From: Cellulomonas gelida
GTDB taxonomy: Bacteria > Actinomycetota > Actinomycetes > Actinomycetales > Cellulomonadaceae
DNA: 64,000 nucleotides
Assembly (NCBI RefSeq): GCF_006538725.1
Contig: NZ_BJLQ01000007.1
Span: 62,001-126,000 of the forward strand
Direction: 5' to 3'
Below the pieces are notes generated by a model. The model did no database searches, was not told the origin of the DNA, and saw only the letters and a program-made list of their open reading frames with translations. Below are positions 21,084-31,169 of the stretch, piece after piece; the stretch's first letter is position 1; every line of letters begins with the position of its first letter. Position numbers and translations under genes: made by a program.

Positions 21084-23320
21084 CGGACGCGACCGCCCTC
21101 GACTCCGAGCTCGAGGACCGCATCGCCGAGCACCTCGCGCGCGCCGACGCCGCCGTGCCGAGCGTGGAGCTCGAGCCCCTGCCGCACGACCGCTTCCTCG
21201 ACCGCGAGCTGTCGTGGCTCGCGTTCAACCAGCGGGTCCTGGAGCTCGCGGAGGACGTCGACCTGCCGCTGCTCGAACGCGTGCGGTACCTCGCGATCTT
21301 CGCCTCGAACCTGGACGAGTTCTTCATGGTGCGCGTCGCGGGCCTCAAGCGGCGGATCGCCACGGGCATCGCGGTGACCGCGGCGTCCGGGCTGAGCCCG
21401 CGACAGGTGCTCGAGGCGATCAGCGAGAAGGCGCACGAGCTCATGGACCGGCACGCGCGCGTGTTCGTCGACCACGTGCAGCCCGCGCTCGCGAGCGAGG
21501 GCATCACGCTCGTGCGCTGGCAGGACCTGGGCGAGTCGGAGCAGGACCGCCTGCGCAAGTTCTTCAAGCGGCAGATCTTCCCGGTGCTCACGCCGCTCGC
21601 GGTGGACCCGGCGCACCCGTTCCCGTACATCTCGGGGCTCTCGCTCAACCTCGCGGTCGTCGTCGTGAACCCGGTGACCGGCAAGGAGCACTTCGCGCGC
21701 GTGAAGGTCCCGCCGCTCCTGCCGCGGTTCATCGCGGTCGACGCCTCGGGCCGGCCCAGCGCGCCCGACGAGCAGACGGCGTCGGTCGAGAAGGGCCCGA
21801 CGAGCTTCGTGCCCGTCGAGGACGTGATCTCCGAGCACCTCGACCACCTCTTCCCCGGCATGGAGGTGCGCGAGCACCACACGTTCCGGGTGACGCGCAA
21901 CGAGGACGTCGAGGTCGAGGAAGACGACGCCGAGAACCTCCTCAAGGCGATGGAGAAGGAGCTGCTGCGCCGGCGGTTCGGCCCGCCGGTGCGCCTCGAG
22001 ATCGCCGAGGGCATCAGCCCCCGCATCCGCACGCTGCTCGTGCGCGAGCTCGGCATGGCGGAGGACGAGGTCTACGAGCTGCCCGCGCCGCTCGACCACA
22101 CGGGGCTCAACGTCATCGCCGACCTGGACCGCAGCTCGCTGCAGTTCCCGCGGTTCGTGCCGACGACGCACCGCCAGCTCGCCGAGGTCGAGTCGGCCAC
22201 GCCCACGGAGATGTTCGCCAAGATCCGCGAGCGCGACATCCTGCTGCACCACCCGTACGACTCGTTCTCGACGAGCGTGCAGACGTTCCTCGAGCAGGCC
22301 GCGGCGGACCCGAACGTGCTGGCGATCAAGCAGACGCTGTACCGCACGTCGGGCGACTCACCGATCGTCGACGCCCTGATCGACGCGGCCGAGGCCGGCA
22401 AGCAGGTCCTGGCCCTCGTGGAGATCAAGGCCCGGTTCGACGAGCAGAACAACATCTCGTGGGCGCGCAAGCTCGAGCAGGCGGGCGTGCACGTCGTGTA
22501 CGGGATCGTCGGGCTCAAGACGCACTGCAAGCTCAGCCTGGTGGTGCGTCAGGAGGCCGACGGGTTGCGGCGCTACAGCCACGTCGGCACCGGCAACTAC
22601 CACCCGAAGACCGCGCGGCTCTACACCGACCTGGGGCTGCTCACGAGCGACCCGGACGTCGGGCAGGACCTCACGCGGCTGTTCAACCAGCTCTCGGGCT
22701 ACGCCCCCAAGAGCCGCTTCCACCGGCTGCTCGTCGCGCCCCGCTCGGTGCGCACCGGGCTCGTGGAGCGGATCGACCGCGAGGCGGAGGCCGCGCTGGC
22801 CGGGCAGCCCGCGTGGATCAAGATCAAGGTCAACTCGATGGTCGACGAGGCGACGATCGACGCGCTGTACCGCGCGAGCCAGGCGGGCGTGCCCGTCGAC
22901 CTCGTCGTGCGCGGGATCTGCGCGCTGCGTCCCGGCGTCCCCGGCCTGAGCGAGACCATCCGCGTGCGCTCGATCCTGGGCCGCTTCCTCGAGCACTCGC
23001 GCGTGTTCGCGTTCGCGCACGCCCAGCCGGCTCCCGAGGACGGCTTCGAGGGGCCCGAGGTGTTCATCGGCTCGGCTGACCTCATGCACCGCAACCTCGA
23101 CCGGCGCGTCGAGGCGCTCGTGCGGGTGGCCGACCCGGACCAGGTCGCGGAGATCGTCGACCTGATCGACGAGTCCGTCGCGCCCACCACGTCGTCGTGG
23201 CACCTGGAGCCCGACGGCTCGTGGCAGCGGCACTCGCGCGCGCAGGACGGCACGCCGCTGCTCGACCAGCAGTCCGCTCTCATCACGCGCCAGCGGCGGC
23301 GGCCGGGCTCGGGCCTGTGA
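21080..23320 (+). CDS. ppk1: Polyphosphate kinase 1
   Basis: 746 residues, somewhat longer than the usual 690-740. Polymerises ATP gamma-phosphate into polyphosphate. The N-terminal domain has [20 protein letters not shown] and [16 protein letters not shown]. The PLD-like C-terminal domains carry the autophosphorylated His482 in [13 protein letters not shown] and [20 protein letters not shown]. Other family motifs are [16 protein letters not shown] and [17 protein letters not shown] as [11 protein letters not shown]. All catalytic elements are intact. It overlaps mshD (ATGA) and the Nudix gene (GTGA) by 4 bp each. A DUF47-Pit phosphate uptake pair follows 1.3 kb downstream. Confidence 0.96.
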   Translation: MTDATALDSELEDRIAEHLARADAAVPSVELEPLPHDRFLDRELSWLAFNQRVLELAEDVDLPLLERVRYLAIFASNLDEFFMVRVAGLKRRIATGIAVTAASGLSPRQVLEAISEKAHELMDRHARVFVDHVQPALASEGITLVRWQDLGESEQDRLRKFFKRQIFPVLTPLAVDPAHPFPYISGLSLNLAVVVVNPVTGKEHFARVKVPPLLPRFIAVDASGRPSAPDEQTASVEKGPTSFVPVEDVISEHLDHLFPGMEVREHHTFRVTRNEDVEVEEDDAENLLKAMEKELLRRRFGPPVRLEIAEGISPRIRTLLVRELGMAEDEVYELPAPLDHTGLNVIADLDRSSLQFPRFVPTTHRQLAEVESATPTEMFAKIRERDILLHHPYDSFSTSVQTFLEQAAADPNVLAIKQTLYRTSGDSPIVDALIDAAEAGKQVLALVEIKARFDEQNNISWARKLEQAGVHVVYGIVGLKTHCKLSLVVRQEADGLRRYSHVGTGNYHPKTARLYTDLGLLTSDPDVGQDLTRLFNQLSGYAPKSRFHRLLVAPRSVRTGLVERIDREAEAALAGQPAWIKIKVNSMVDEATIDALYRASQAGVPVDLVVRGICALRPGVPGLSETIRVRSILGRFLEHSRVFAFAHAQPAPEDGFEGPEVFIGSADLMHRNLDRRVEALVRVADPDQVAEIVDLIDESVAPTTSSWHLEPDGSWQRHSRAQDGTPLLDQQSALITRQRRRPGSGL

Positions 23321-24291
23321 GCTCGACACCCAGCACGACCGTCGTCGAGGCGGCCGGTGCGCTGGTCTGGCGCGTGCGCACCGGGCGCCTGCAGGTGGCC
23401 CTGGTGCACCGGCCGCGCTACCGCGACTGGTCGTGGCCCAAGGGCAAGCTCGACCCCGACGAGACCGTCGTGGCCGCCGCGTGGCGCGAGGTCGCCGAGG
23501 AGACCGGGCACGACGTCGTGCTCGGCGTCCCGCTGCCCCCGCTCGAGTACACGCTGTCCGACGGTCGCCTCAAGCGCGTGCACTACTGGGCCGCGCAGGT
23601 CGCGGGGCGCGACGACGCGGCGGCCCTGCGCGCACGGCCGCCCGTGCCGCGGGCGTCGCGCGACGAGATCGACCAGGTGCGCTGGTACGACGTCGAGGCC
23701 GCCGCGGCGCGCCTGACGCGACCCGGCGACCGCGCGCCGCTCGTCGCGCTGGTCGCCGCGCACGCCAAGGGCCGCCTCGACACGCGCGCCGTGATCGTCG
23801 CGCGCCACGGCACGGCCAAGCGCCGCAGCACGTGGCCCGACGGCGAGGAGTCACGTCCGCTCACGCCGGTCGGCCGTCGGCAGGCGGCGCAGCTCGTGCC
23901 GGTGGTCTCCGCGTTCGGCGCGGTGCGGGTGGTGACCAGCCCGTGGCGGCGCTGCGTCGAGACCGCGCAGCCTTACGCGTCGGGCGCGCAGGTGCCCATC
24001 GAGAACGTCGCGGCCCTGTCCGAGCACGGGCACGCGCACGCGCCGCAGGACGTCGCCGCCCTCGTCGGCGAGCTGCTCCAGTGGCCCGGCGACTCGCTGC
24101 TGTGCACGCACCGCCCCGTCCTGCCGACCGTCATGCAGGCGCTGGCCGCGCACGCCCGGCGCTCGGTGCGCGAGGCGCTGCCGGCCGACGAGCCCTACCT
24201 GCACCCCGGGCAGGTGCTCGTCGCGCACGTCGCGCAGCGCGCGTCGGGGCCGCGCGTGGTCGCGGTCGAGACGCACCGCTCCTGGATGTGA
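23317..24291 (+). CDS. MutT1-like Nudix hydrolase fused to histidine phosphatase domain
   Basis: 324 residues from a GTG overlapping the ppk stop (GTGA at 23317-23320). Residues 1-140 are a Nudix domain with the box [20 protein letters not shown] (GX5EX7REUXEE), ending ETGHD. Residues 155-324 are a histidine-phosphatase domain with the RHG motif in [11 protein letters not shown] and a distal LLCTHRPVL. This is the layout of mycobacterial MutT1, which hydrolyses 8-oxo-(d)GTP and diadenosine polyphosphates. Placement after ppk suggests a nucleotide/polyphosphate housekeeping operon. Confidence 0.93.
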   Translation: MSSTPSTTVVEAAGALVWRVRTGRLQVALVHRPRYRDWSWPKGKLDPDETVVAAAWREVAEETGHDVVLGVPLPPLEYTLSDGRLKRVHYWAAQVAGRDDAAALRARPPVPRASRDEIDQVRWYDVEAAAARLTRPGDRAPLVALVAAHAKGRLDTRAVIVARHGTAKRRSTWPDGEESRPLTPVGRRQAAQLVPVVSAFGAVRVVTSPWRRCVETAQPYASGAQVPIENVAALSEHGHAHAPQDVAALVGELLQWPGDSLLCTHRPVLPTVMQALAAHARRSVREALPADEPYLHPGQVLVAHVAQRASGPRVVAVETHRSWM

Positions 24292-24613
24292 CCGACGACC
24301 GGCTGTGACGTGCCGCACCCCGGGACGTCCACCCCGCCCTGGTGGGCCGCGGCGGGCCTTACGATGATCGAGCGACGTCGGGCCGCGGTAGCCCCGGGCT
24401 CCATCTTCAGCCGCTTCGAGCGGCCGTGCGCCGAGAGGCGCTCCCGGTCCGGCGTCGCGCTCCCGTCAGTCCCCCCGGTCAGTCAGGAGAGTGCCCACGG
24501 ACATCCGGTGAGCCTGTCACCATGTGTCCATGCGGTCGACGCACCCCGTTTCAGGAATCGTCGTCCGGGAACTAACCTGAGCCCGACCTACCTCCCCTCC
24601 TCCGGAGCCTGAA
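24292..24613 (+). promoter_or_regulatory. Leader/promoter region of the DUF47-Pit operon
   Basis: 322 bp without a gene. It contains an inverted repeat GGTGA-N5-TCACC (24507-24521) and, nearer the gene, GGGAACTAACCTGAG around 24568-24581 that could include a -10 (TAACCT). TCCGGAG precedes the GTG start. I do not see a GTTCACC-type direct repeat that would indicate a Streptomyces-like PHO box. Confidence 0.4.
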
Positions 24614-25234
24614 GTGCGCCTGCGCCTGACACCGCGCGACACCACGTTCTTCGACCTGTTCGCTGCGTCCGCGCAGCACCTGGTCACGGGAGCGAACCTG
24701 CTGAGCGAGATGCTCGGCGCCACGCCTGCGGCCCGCAAGGAGATCAACAAGCGGATCTCCGAGGCCGAGCACCTCGCGGACGAGGCGACGCACCAGATCA
24801 TGCGTCGGCTCAACCAGACGTTCGTGACGCCGTTCGACCGCGACGACATCTACATGCTCGCCTCGGCGCTCGACGACTGCATGGACTACATGGACGAGGC
24901 CGCCGACCTCATGGTCCTGTACAAGGTCGGCGAGCTGCCGGCGCGCGTCGCCGACCAGGTCCAGGTCCTGCAGCGGTGCGCCGAGCTGACCGCCGAGGCC
25001 ATGCCGCGGCTGCGCTCGATGGACTCGCTCTCGGAGTACTGGGTCGAGGTCAACCGCCTCGAGAACCAGGCGGACAAGACGTTCCGCAAGCTCCTCGCGC
25101 AGATGTTCGACGAGATCGCCGACCCGATCCTGCTCATGAAGTTCAAGGAGATCGTCGAGGCGCTCGAGGACGCGGCTGACGCGTTCGAGAAGGTCGCCAA
25201 CGCGGTCGAGACGATCGCCGTCAAGGAGTCCTGA
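24614..25234 (+). CDS. DUF47/PhoU-like phosphate transport regulator
   Basis: 206 residues, start GTG 24614 with GGAG eight bases upstream. All-helical DUF47 protein: FFDLFAASAQHLVTGANLL, EINKRISEAEHLADEATHQI, TPFDRDDIYMLASALDDCMD and VNRLENQADKTFRKLL are the family helices with metal-binding-type acidic/His residues. DUF47 proteins pair with Pit transporters and probably control their activity. The Pit gene begins 5 bp after the stop, so the two form an operon. Confidence 0.92.
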   Translation: MRLRLTPRDTTFFDLFAASAQHLVTGANLLSEMLGATPAARKEINKRISEAEHLADEATHQIMRRLNQTFVTPFDRDDIYMLASALDDCMDYMDEAADLMVLYKVGELPARVADQVQVLQRCAELTAEAMPRLRSMDSLSEYWVEVNRLENQADKTFRKLLAQMFDEIADPILLMKFKEIVEALEDAADAFEKVANAVETIAVKES

Positions 25235-25239
25235 GCTCC

Positions 25240-26244
25240 GTGGAGGTCGCGCTCGTCATCCTCGTCGTCGCGCTCGCGCTCGGCTTCGACTACACCAACG
25301 GGTTCCACGACGCCGCGAACGCCATCGCGACGTCCGTCTCGACCCGTGCGCTGACGCCCCGGATCGCGCTGATCATGGCCGCGGTCATGAACTTCGCGGG
25401 TGCGCTGCTGGGCACCGAGGTCGCCGAGACGATCGCGAAGTCGATCGTCGACTTCCAGGACGCCGCACCGCACTCCCAGCTCGTCGTCGTCCTGTGCGCG
25501 CTCATCGGCGCGATCACCTGGAACCTCATCACCTGGTGGTTCGGCCTGCCGTCGTCGTCGACGCACGCGCTCATCGGCGGTCTCGTCGGCGCGGGCCTCG
25601 CGGGCGGTCTGGGGGTCTACGGCTCCGCGATCGTCGACAAGGTCGTCCTGCCGATGATCTTCTCGCCGCTCGTCGGCTTCGGTCTCGCGTTCGTCATCAT
25701 GGTGCTGCTGCTGTGGGCCGTGCGGAACGCGAACCCCACGCGGGCCATGCGCCGCTTCCGCCTCTCGCAGACGGTCTCCGCGGCCGCGATGGCGCTCGGC
25801 CACGGTCTGCAGGACGCGCAGAAGACGATGGGTGTCATCGTCATGGCGCTCGCGGCCGTCGGCTGGGCCACGCCCGGTGAGATCCCCCTGTGGGTCAAGC
25901 TCGCCGCGGCCGGTGCGATCTCCGCGGGCACGTACGCGGGTGGCTGGCGGATCATGCGCACGCTCGGCCGCAAGATCATCGAGCTCGACCCGGCGCGCGG
26001 CCTCGTCGCCGAGTCCGTCTCGGCCGTGGTGCTCTACGTCAACGCCTTCGCGCTGCACGCGCCGGTCTCGACCACGCACACCATCACGTCGGCGATCATG
26101 GGCGTCGGCGCGACCAAGCGGCTGTCGGCCGTGCGCTGGGGCGTCGCCAAGAACATCGCCATCGCGTGGGTCCTGACGATCCCGGCGGCGGCGCTCGTCG
26201 CGGCGCTCTTCACCCTGGTGCTGCGCCCGATCCTCGGCGCCTGA
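25240..26244 (+). CDS. pit: Low-affinity inorganic phosphate transporter (Pit family)
   Basis: 334 residues from GTG 25240. The two duplicated PD001131-type signatures are visible: FDYTNGFHDAANAIATSVST near the N-terminus and LGHGLQDAQKTMGVIVMAL in the middle. GLPSSSTHALIGGLVGAGLA and ALHAPVSTTHTITSAIMGVG are the paired substrate loops. About ten membrane helices are predicted. The intact family signature indicates H+/metal-phosphate symport. Its DUF47 partner lies directly upstream. Confidence 0.95.
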   Translation: MEVALVILVVALALGFDYTNGFHDAANAIATSVSTRALTPRIALIMAAVMNFAGALLGTEVAETIAKSIVDFQDAAPHSQLVVVLCALIGAITWNLITWWFGLPSSSTHALIGGLVGAGLAGGLGVYGSAIVDKVVLPMIFSPLVGFGLAFVIMVLLLWAVRNANPTRAMRRFRLSQTVSAAAMALGHGLQDAQKTMGVIVMALAAVGWATPGEIPLWVKLAAAGAISAGTYAGGWRIMRTLGRKIIELDPARGLVAESVSAVVLYVNAFALHAPVSTTHTITSAIMGVGATKRLSAVRWGVAKNIAIAWVLTIPAAALVAALFTLVLRPILGA

Positions 26245-26292
26245 CACCCGGGGGCCTCGCGCCCGACGCCTGACGCCCGGGCCTCGGCCCCG

Positions 26293-26928
26293 TCAGTCGA
26301 GTCGGCCGGCGCGCCACAGGCGCGCGGCGTCCTCGAGCTCCTCGGCCGTGCGCAGCAACGCGGAGGCGCCGAGCGTCATGCGCGTCGCGCCGGTCGGGTC
26401 GACGTCGTCGAGCCGGTCGGCGTCGAACGCCGCACCCGCGGCGAGCACGCGGCAGAACGCGCCCGCACGCTCGAGCGCGACGTCGAGGTCGCCCGTGTAG
26501 ACGCCCGAGAGCACCGCATCGGCGACGGCGCGCACGTCGGCGGGTCCGGGGGCGTCGGCGACGCCCGCGACCACGTCGTGCACGGGCACCGCGGCGGTGC
26601 CCTGGCGGTACCGGTCCGCGACGGTCGCGGGGTCGCGGCGCACCCACTCGCGCAGCACGTACAGGCGCCACAGCGCGCCCGGCAGCGTCGTGGGCGCGCT
26701 GTCGGACCACAGGGCGGCCACGACGTCGAGGCCCTCGGTCTCGACGAGCGCGACGAGCCTCGCGACGACGTCCGGGTCGGCCGTGGCGCGCCCCTGGTGC
26801 ACGAGCGCCGCGGCGGTGGTGTGGGCGATCTCGGAGCGCAGCGCGGGGTCGATCGCGCCCGGGAGCTCGTCGGCCTCCTGCGGGTCCATCATCGCGGGTC
26901 GGCGCGGGCGGCGCGGTTCGTCAGCCAC
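26293..26928 (-). CDS. Conserved hypothetical protein, all-helical, actinobacterial type
   Basis: 211 residues from a GTG with an excellent ribosome site (AGGAGGTGAGGC). After a basic, Pro-rich start (EPRRPRRPAMM) the protein is predicted helical, with LPGALWRLYVLREWVRRDP, VPVHDVVAGVADAPGPADV and VLSGVYTGDLDVALERAGAF as the most distinctive segments. I recall similar proteins beside Pit genes in other actinobacteria but not a function. No catalytic or DNA-binding motif is evident. It converges with pit, 48 bp away. Confidence 0.75.
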   Translation of the reverse strand: MADEPRRPRRPAMMDPQEADELPGAIDPALRSEIAHTTAAALVHQGRATADPDVVARLVALVETEGLDVVAALWSDSAPTTLPGALWRLYVLREWVRRDPATVADRYRQGTAAVPVHDVVAGVADAPGPADVRAVADAVLSGVYTGDLDVALERAGAFCRVLAAGAAFDADRLDDVDPTGATRMTLGASALLRTAEELEDAARLWRAGRLD

Positions 26929-27109
26929 GCCTCACCTCCTCCTCGTCGGGCGTCGGCGGCACGTCCGGATCGGGTGCCCCGGCCATCTCTCGAGGTGCAG
27001 CGTCGCACGTCGCGGTCCAGTGTGTGAGTCAGGGCATCGCCCCCGCGCCGACGGGGCGGGTCGGCAGGGCTGATTCGACGAGGGCCGTCAGGGGAGAGGG
27101 GCACGCATC

Positions 27110-28657
27110 ATGTCCACAGGAACGGGGTCCACGGGGTCGGACGAGCCGGTCGGCGCGAGCCCCGCACGCGCAGGCGGCGCTTCGGGCGCCGGGGGCCTGC
27201 GCAGCCCGCACCACGGCAAGGCGGTGGGCCTGGCGATCGCGGCGGCGGTCGGCGGCTTCCTGTTCGGCTTCGACTCCTCCGTCATCAACGGCGCGGTCAA
27301 GGCGTTCACCGACGAGTTCGCCCTGGGCGACGCCCTCTCGGGGTTCGCCGTCGCCGTGGCGCTGCTCGGCTGCGCTCTGGGCGCGTGGCTCGGCGGACGG
27401 CTCGCGGACCGGTGGGGCCGCACGCGCGTCATGTTCCTGGGCGCGGTGCTGTTCTTCGTGTCGTCGATCCTGTCCGGCATCGCGTTCGGCGTGTGGGACC
27501 TGATCCTGTGGCGCGCGATGGCCGGCATCGGCATCGGCATCGCGTCGGTCATCGCGCCGGCCTACATCGCCGAGATCGCACCCGCCACGATCCGCGGGCG
27601 GCTGGGCTCGCTGCAGCAGCTGGCGATCGTGATCGGCATCTTCGCCGCTCTGCTCTCGGACCAGATGCTGGCGCTGGCGACGCCCGGCGAGGGCGCCGAC
27701 GCCTCGGGTGAGCTGTGGCTCGGCCTCGAGGCTTGGCGCTGGATGTTCATCGTGGCGGTGGTCCCCGCGACCGTGTACGGCGTGCTCGCGCTGATGATCC
27801 CCGAGTCCCCGCGCTACCTGGTGGCCCAGGGCAAGCAGGACGAGGCGCTGTCCGTGCTGACCGACGTGCTCGGCACGCGCGAGGAGGCCGAGAACCGCCT
27901 GGGCGAGATCCAGCAGACGATCAAGGCGGACGAGTCGGCGCCCAAGGCGAGCCTGCGAGGGCCGCGGTTCGGCCTGCTGCCGCTGGTCTGGGTCGGGATC
28001 CTGCTGTCGGTGTTCCAGCAGTTCGTCGGGATCAACGTGATCTTCTACTACTCGAACACGCTGTGGCAGGCGGTCGGGTTCGACGAGAGCGACTCGTTCA
28101 CGATCTCGACGATCACGTCGATCACCAACGTCGTCGTCACGTTCATCGCGATCGCGCTCGTCGACAAGGTCGGCCGCCGTCCGCTGCTGCTGATCGGCTC
28201 GGCCGGGATGGCGCTGTGCCTGGGGCTCATGGCGCTCGCGTTCACGCAGTCCTACGAGATCCCCGACCCCGAGAACGCGGGTGAGGTCCTCACGCAGCTG
28301 CCCGGGAGCTGGGGCACGGTCGCGCTGGTCGCGGCGAACGCGTTCGTCGTGTTCTTCGGGGCGACGTGGGGCCCGCTCGTGTGGGTGCTGCTCGGCGAGA
28401 TGTTCCCGAACCGCATCCGCGCCGCGGCGCTGGGGCTGGCGGCCGCCGCGCAGTGGATCGCGAACTTCCTCATCACGATCTCGTTCCCGCCGCTCCTGGG
28501 GGCGTTCGGCGCGTCGGTGCCCTACCTGATGTACGCGATCTTCGCGGCGCTGTCGTTCTTCTTCACGCTGTGGAAGGTCCCGGAGACCAAGGGCGTCGAG
28601 CTCGAGGACATGGAAGGGCTCAAGGTCGAACGGCGCACGCGCGGCGCAGCCGCCTGA
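27110..28657 (+). CDS. MFS sugar porter (GLUT/XylE family)
   Basis: 515 residues; ATG after AGGGGAGAGGGG. Twelve membrane helices with sugar-porter signatures: GGRLADRWGRTRVM (loop 2-3), PESPRYLVAQGKQDEAL (PESPR motif after helix 6), QQFVGINVIFYYSNTLW in helix 7, VDKVGRRPLLLIGS in loop 8-9 and VPETKGVELEDME at the C-terminus. These are proton-coupled or facilitative hexose/pentose transporters; the QQ...G.N motif fits glucose or xylose. It could take up sugars released by the secreted glycosidases in this region. An extended hairpin follows. Confidence 0.93.
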   Translation: MSTGTGSTGSDEPVGASPARAGGASGAGGLRSPHHGKAVGLAIAAAVGGFLFGFDSSVINGAVKAFTDEFALGDALSGFAVAVALLGCALGAWLGGRLADRWGRTRVMFLGAVLFFVSSILSGIAFGVWDLILWRAMAGIGIGIASVIAPAYIAEIAPATIRGRLGSLQQLAIVIGIFAALLSDQMLALATPGEGADASGELWLGLEAWRWMFIVAVVPATVYGVLALMIPESPRYLVAQGKQDEALSVLTDVLGTREEAENRLGEIQQTIKADESAPKASLRGPRFGLLPLVWVGILLSVFQQFVGINVIFYYSNTLWQAVGFDESDSFTISTITSITNVVVTFIAIALVDKVGRRPLLLIGSAGMALCLGLMALAFTQSYEIPDPENAGEVLTQLPGSWGTVALVAANAFVVFFGATWGPLVWVLLGEMFPNRIRAAALGLAAAAQWIANFLITISFPPLLGAFGASVPYLMYAIFAALSFFFTLWKVPETKGVELEDMEGLKVERRTRGAAA

Positions 28658-28719
28658 CCTCGCCGGCGACCCCCTTCGGCGCGACCCCTTCGCCATGCCC
28701 ACCGAGGGTCGCGGCGAGG
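28658..28719 (+). terminator. Long hairpin after sugar porter gene
   Basis: The left arm 28658-28672 (CCTCGCCGGCGACCC) pairs with 28706-28719 (GGGTCGCGGCGAGG) with one bulged G and a 33-base loop, immediately after the stop codon. Confidence 0.7.
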
Positions 28720-28744
28720 TGTGACCGGGCAGACAGGCGAATCA

Positions 28745-28787
28745 CTTGCATGCTGCACGCATCGGACGTACGTTTGCTTGCAGCAAC
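28745..28787. promoter_or_regulatory. Paired MarR-type operator candidates
   Basis: Two related near-palindromes, TTGCATGCTGCA (28746-28757) and TTGCTTGCAGCA (28774-28785), lie 28 bp apart start to start, just upstream of the MarR-family gene. They match at 10 of 12 positions and each has self-complementary outer arms. Spacing and position suit autoregulation by the adjacent MarR protein. Confidence 0.5.
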
Positions 28788-28809
28788 CACACGTGAGGAC
28801 GCCCGCCAC

Positions 28810-29289
28810 ATGCCCGCAGCACCGATCCCCGAGCTCCACATGCTCCGTGCGGTCGAGGAGCTCTGGCGCACCCTGCGGGAGGCCGGCTCGCACCTCTGGC
28901 GCGACGTGGAGTGCAGCAGGTCCACCGCGACGCTCATCCGGCTGCTGGCCACGCGCACGCGCGCGGGCAGCGCCACCCAGGTCGGCGACGTGGCGCACGC
29001 GCTGCGCGTCGACATCTCGGTCGCGAGCAGGCAGGTCAGCCAGCTCGTGGACGAGGGCCTGGTCGAGCGCACGGTCGACTCCGACGACCGGCGGGCCCGG
29101 TCCCTGCGCCTGACCCCCGCAGGGCTGGAGCGTGCCGACGTGATCGAGGCGGCGCTGCTGCGCAGCACGGTCGGCCTGTTCGCCGACTGGTCCCCGCAGG
29201 ACGTCACGGCGGCCGTCGACACGATCAGACGGCTCACGACGACCTTCGACCGCGCCACCCTCGCCGCGCACGAGCGCGCCCCCGCCTGA
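28810..29289 (+). CDS. MarR-family transcriptional regulator
   Basis: 159 residues from ATG 28810. Winged helix-turn-helix: VGDVAHALRVDISVASRQVS (recognition region) and a wing with VERTVDSDDRRARSLRLTPAG, the DxRxxxxxLT motif diagnostic of MarR. N- and C-terminal helices form the dimer interface. It precedes an EmrB-type exporter by 114 bp and probably represses it and itself through the boxes at 28745-28787. Confidence 0.92.
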   Translation: MPAAPIPELHMLRAVEELWRTLREAGSHLWRDVECSRSTATLIRLLATRTRAGSATQVGDVAHALRVDISVASRQVSQLVDEGLVERTVDSDDRRARSLRLTPAGLERADVIEAALLRSTVGLFADWSPQDVTAAVDTIRRLTTTFDRATLAAHERAPA

Positions 29290-29318
29290 CCCTCGACCGA
29301 CCCGCACGACCCACCACC

Positions 29319-29363
29319 GACCAGCACCTGACAGACCAGCACCTGAGAGACCAGCACCCGCCG
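29319..29363. repeat. 15-bp tandem repeat, three copies
   Basis: GACCAGCACCTGACA, GACCAGCACCTGAGA and GACCAGCACCCGCCG occupy 29319-29333, 29334-29348 and 29349-29363, between the MarR and exporter genes. Confidence 0.8.
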
Positions 29364-29403
29364 ACGCCGCCGGGCACCCGACAAGAAGAAGCAAGGAAAC
29401 ACC

Positions 29404-31146
29404 GTGCCCACCGAACCCACCACCGCGCCGACCATCGCGCCCGGAGCCGCCGCCCCCGAGGCGACCGAGTCGCACCCGCCCCGGATGACGCACCGCCAGG
29501 TGCTCGAGGCGCTCTCCGGCATCCTCCTGGGGATGTTCGTCTCGATGCTCGCGACGAGCGTCGTCTCCTCCTCGCTGCCGCGGATCATCACCGACCTCGG
29601 CGGCAAGCAGTCCGCGTTCACGTGGGTCGTGACCGCCACGCTGCTCACCACGACGATCTCCACCCCGATCTGGGGCAAGCTCGCCGACCTCGTGAACCGC
29701 AAGCTCCTCATCCAGCTCGCGCTGGGCATCACCGTCGTCTCGTCGGCGCTCGCGGGCCTCGCGCACAACACCGAGATGCTCATCGGGATGCGCGCGCTGC
29801 AGGGCATCGGCGCCGGCGGCCTGACGGCGCTGGGCACCGTGCTGATCGCGGACATCATCAGCCCGCGCGAGCGAGGTCGCTACATGGGTCTCATGGGCGC
29901 CGTGATGGGCATCAGCATGGTCGGCGGCCCGCTGCTCGGCGGCGTGATCACCGACTCCTCGCTGACGTGGCGCGCGAACTTCTTCGTCGGCCTGCCGTTC
30001 GCGGTGTTCGCGATCGTCGTCCTGCAGCGCACGCTGCACCTGCCCCCGCTGCCGCGCCGCGTGGTCAAGATCGACTACTGGGGCGCCGCGCTCCTGTCCG
30101 TCGGCATCGCGCTGCTCCTGCTGTGGGTCACGTTCGCGGGCGACAAGTTCGCCTGGGCGTCGTGGCAGACCTTCGCGATGCTCGGCGCCTCGGTCGTCAC
30201 GCTCGCCGCGGCGCTGTGGGTCGAGTCGCGCGTCGACGAGCCGATCATCCCGCTGGGGCTGTTCCGCAACCGCACGCTCGTGCTGTCCGTCGTGGCCAGC
30301 GTCGCCGTCGGCATCGCGATGTTCGGCACGTCGGTGTTCCTCAGCCAGTACATGCAGCTCGCGCGCGGCAAGACGCCCACCGAGTCGGGTCTCATGACGA
30401 TCCCGATGATCGCCGGCGTGCTGCTGTCGTCCACGATCTCGGGCGCGATCATCTCGCGCACCGGCAAGTACAAGGCGTTCATGATCTGGGGCGCCGTGCT
30501 CCTGACCGGCGGGATCGGCCTCATGGCGACGATCCACTACGACACGAGCTTCGTGCTCGTGAGCGCCTACATGGTGATCCTGGGCGCGGGCGTCGGGATG
30601 CTCATGCAGAACCTGGTCCTCGCGGTGCAGAACACGCTGCACGTCTCGGAGATCGGCTCGGGCACGGCGACCGTCGCGTTCTTCCGCACGCTCGGCGGTG
30701 CGATCGGCGTGTCGGCCCTGGGTGCGGTCCTGTCGAACAAGTCGACCGAGTACATCGTGCGCGGCCTGGCCACGCTCGGCATCGACCCGGCGGGTGTCGG
30801 CGGCGACGGTGCGCTGCCCGACGTCGCGACGCTGCCCGCGCCGGTGCGCACGGTCGTCGAGCAGTCGTTCGGTGACGCGATCGCGGACCTGTTCCTGGTC
30901 GCGACGCCGATCGCGCTCATCGCGCTCGTCGCGGTGCTGTTCCTCAAGGAGGTCCCGCTCGGCCGTCGCTCGGGCGTCGAGCAGCGCCTCGAGGAGGAGC
31001 TCGCGGAGTCCGCGGCGGCGATCGTCCCCGTGACCGACGAGCTCGTCCCGGCGGCTCTCGGCACGCACGACGAGAGCACGCGCACGGACGAGGCCACCGG
31101 CAGTGCGGCCAGGCGCCCGGTCGAGACGCAGCGCTCGCACCGCTGA
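29404..31146 (+). CDS. DHA2-family (EmrB/QacA) multidrug MFS exporter
   Basis: 580 residues from GTG 29404. Fourteen predicted membrane helices. MFS motif A is WGKLADLVNRKLLIQLALG, the drug:H+ antiporter motif C-like region is MGISMVGGPLLGGVIT, and the N-terminal motif is ATSVVSSSLPRIITDLGG (motif D1-like). The C-terminal 60 residues are cytoplasmic and charged. It sits between two MarR-type regulators, the upstream one in the same direction and the downstream one convergent. Confidence 0.93.
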   Translation: MPTEPTTAPTIAPGAAAPEATESHPPRMTHRQVLEALSGILLGMFVSMLATSVVSSSLPRIITDLGGKQSAFTWVVTATLLTTTISTPIWGKLADLVNRKLLIQLALGITVVSSALAGLAHNTEMLIGMRALQGIGAGGLTALGTVLIADIISPRERGRYMGLMGAVMGISMVGGPLLGGVITDSSLTWRANFFVGLPFAVFAIVVLQRTLHLPPLPRRVVKIDYWGAALLSVGIALLLLWVTFAGDKFAWASWQTFAMLGASVVTLAAALWVESRVDEPIIPLGLFRNRTLVLSVVASVAVGIAMFGTSVFLSQYMQLARGKTPTESGLMTIPMIAGVLLSSTISGAIISRTGKYKAFMIWGAVLLTGGIGLMATIHYDTSFVLVSAYMVILGAGVGMLMQNLVLAVQNTLHVSEIGSGTATVAFFRTLGGAIGVSALGAVLSNKSTEYIVRGLATLGIDPAGVGGDGALPDVATLPAPVRTVVEQSFGDAIADLFLVATPIALIALVAVLFLKEVPLGRRSGVEQRLEEELAESAAAIVPVTDELVPAALGTHDESTRTDEATGSAARRPVETQRSHR

Positions 31147-31169
31147 CGCCTGACCGCTCCGCCCGCACC

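Noticed and set aside
26250-26292. GGGGCC/GGCCCC hairpin between pit and the convergent hypothetical gene
   Set aside because: Only six base pairs with a 29-base loop; expected by chance at this GC content.
27029-28702. A 557-codon antisense frame over the sugar porter gene
   Set aside because: Composition is charged, repetitive and without any domain; the plus-strand porter has complete family motifs.
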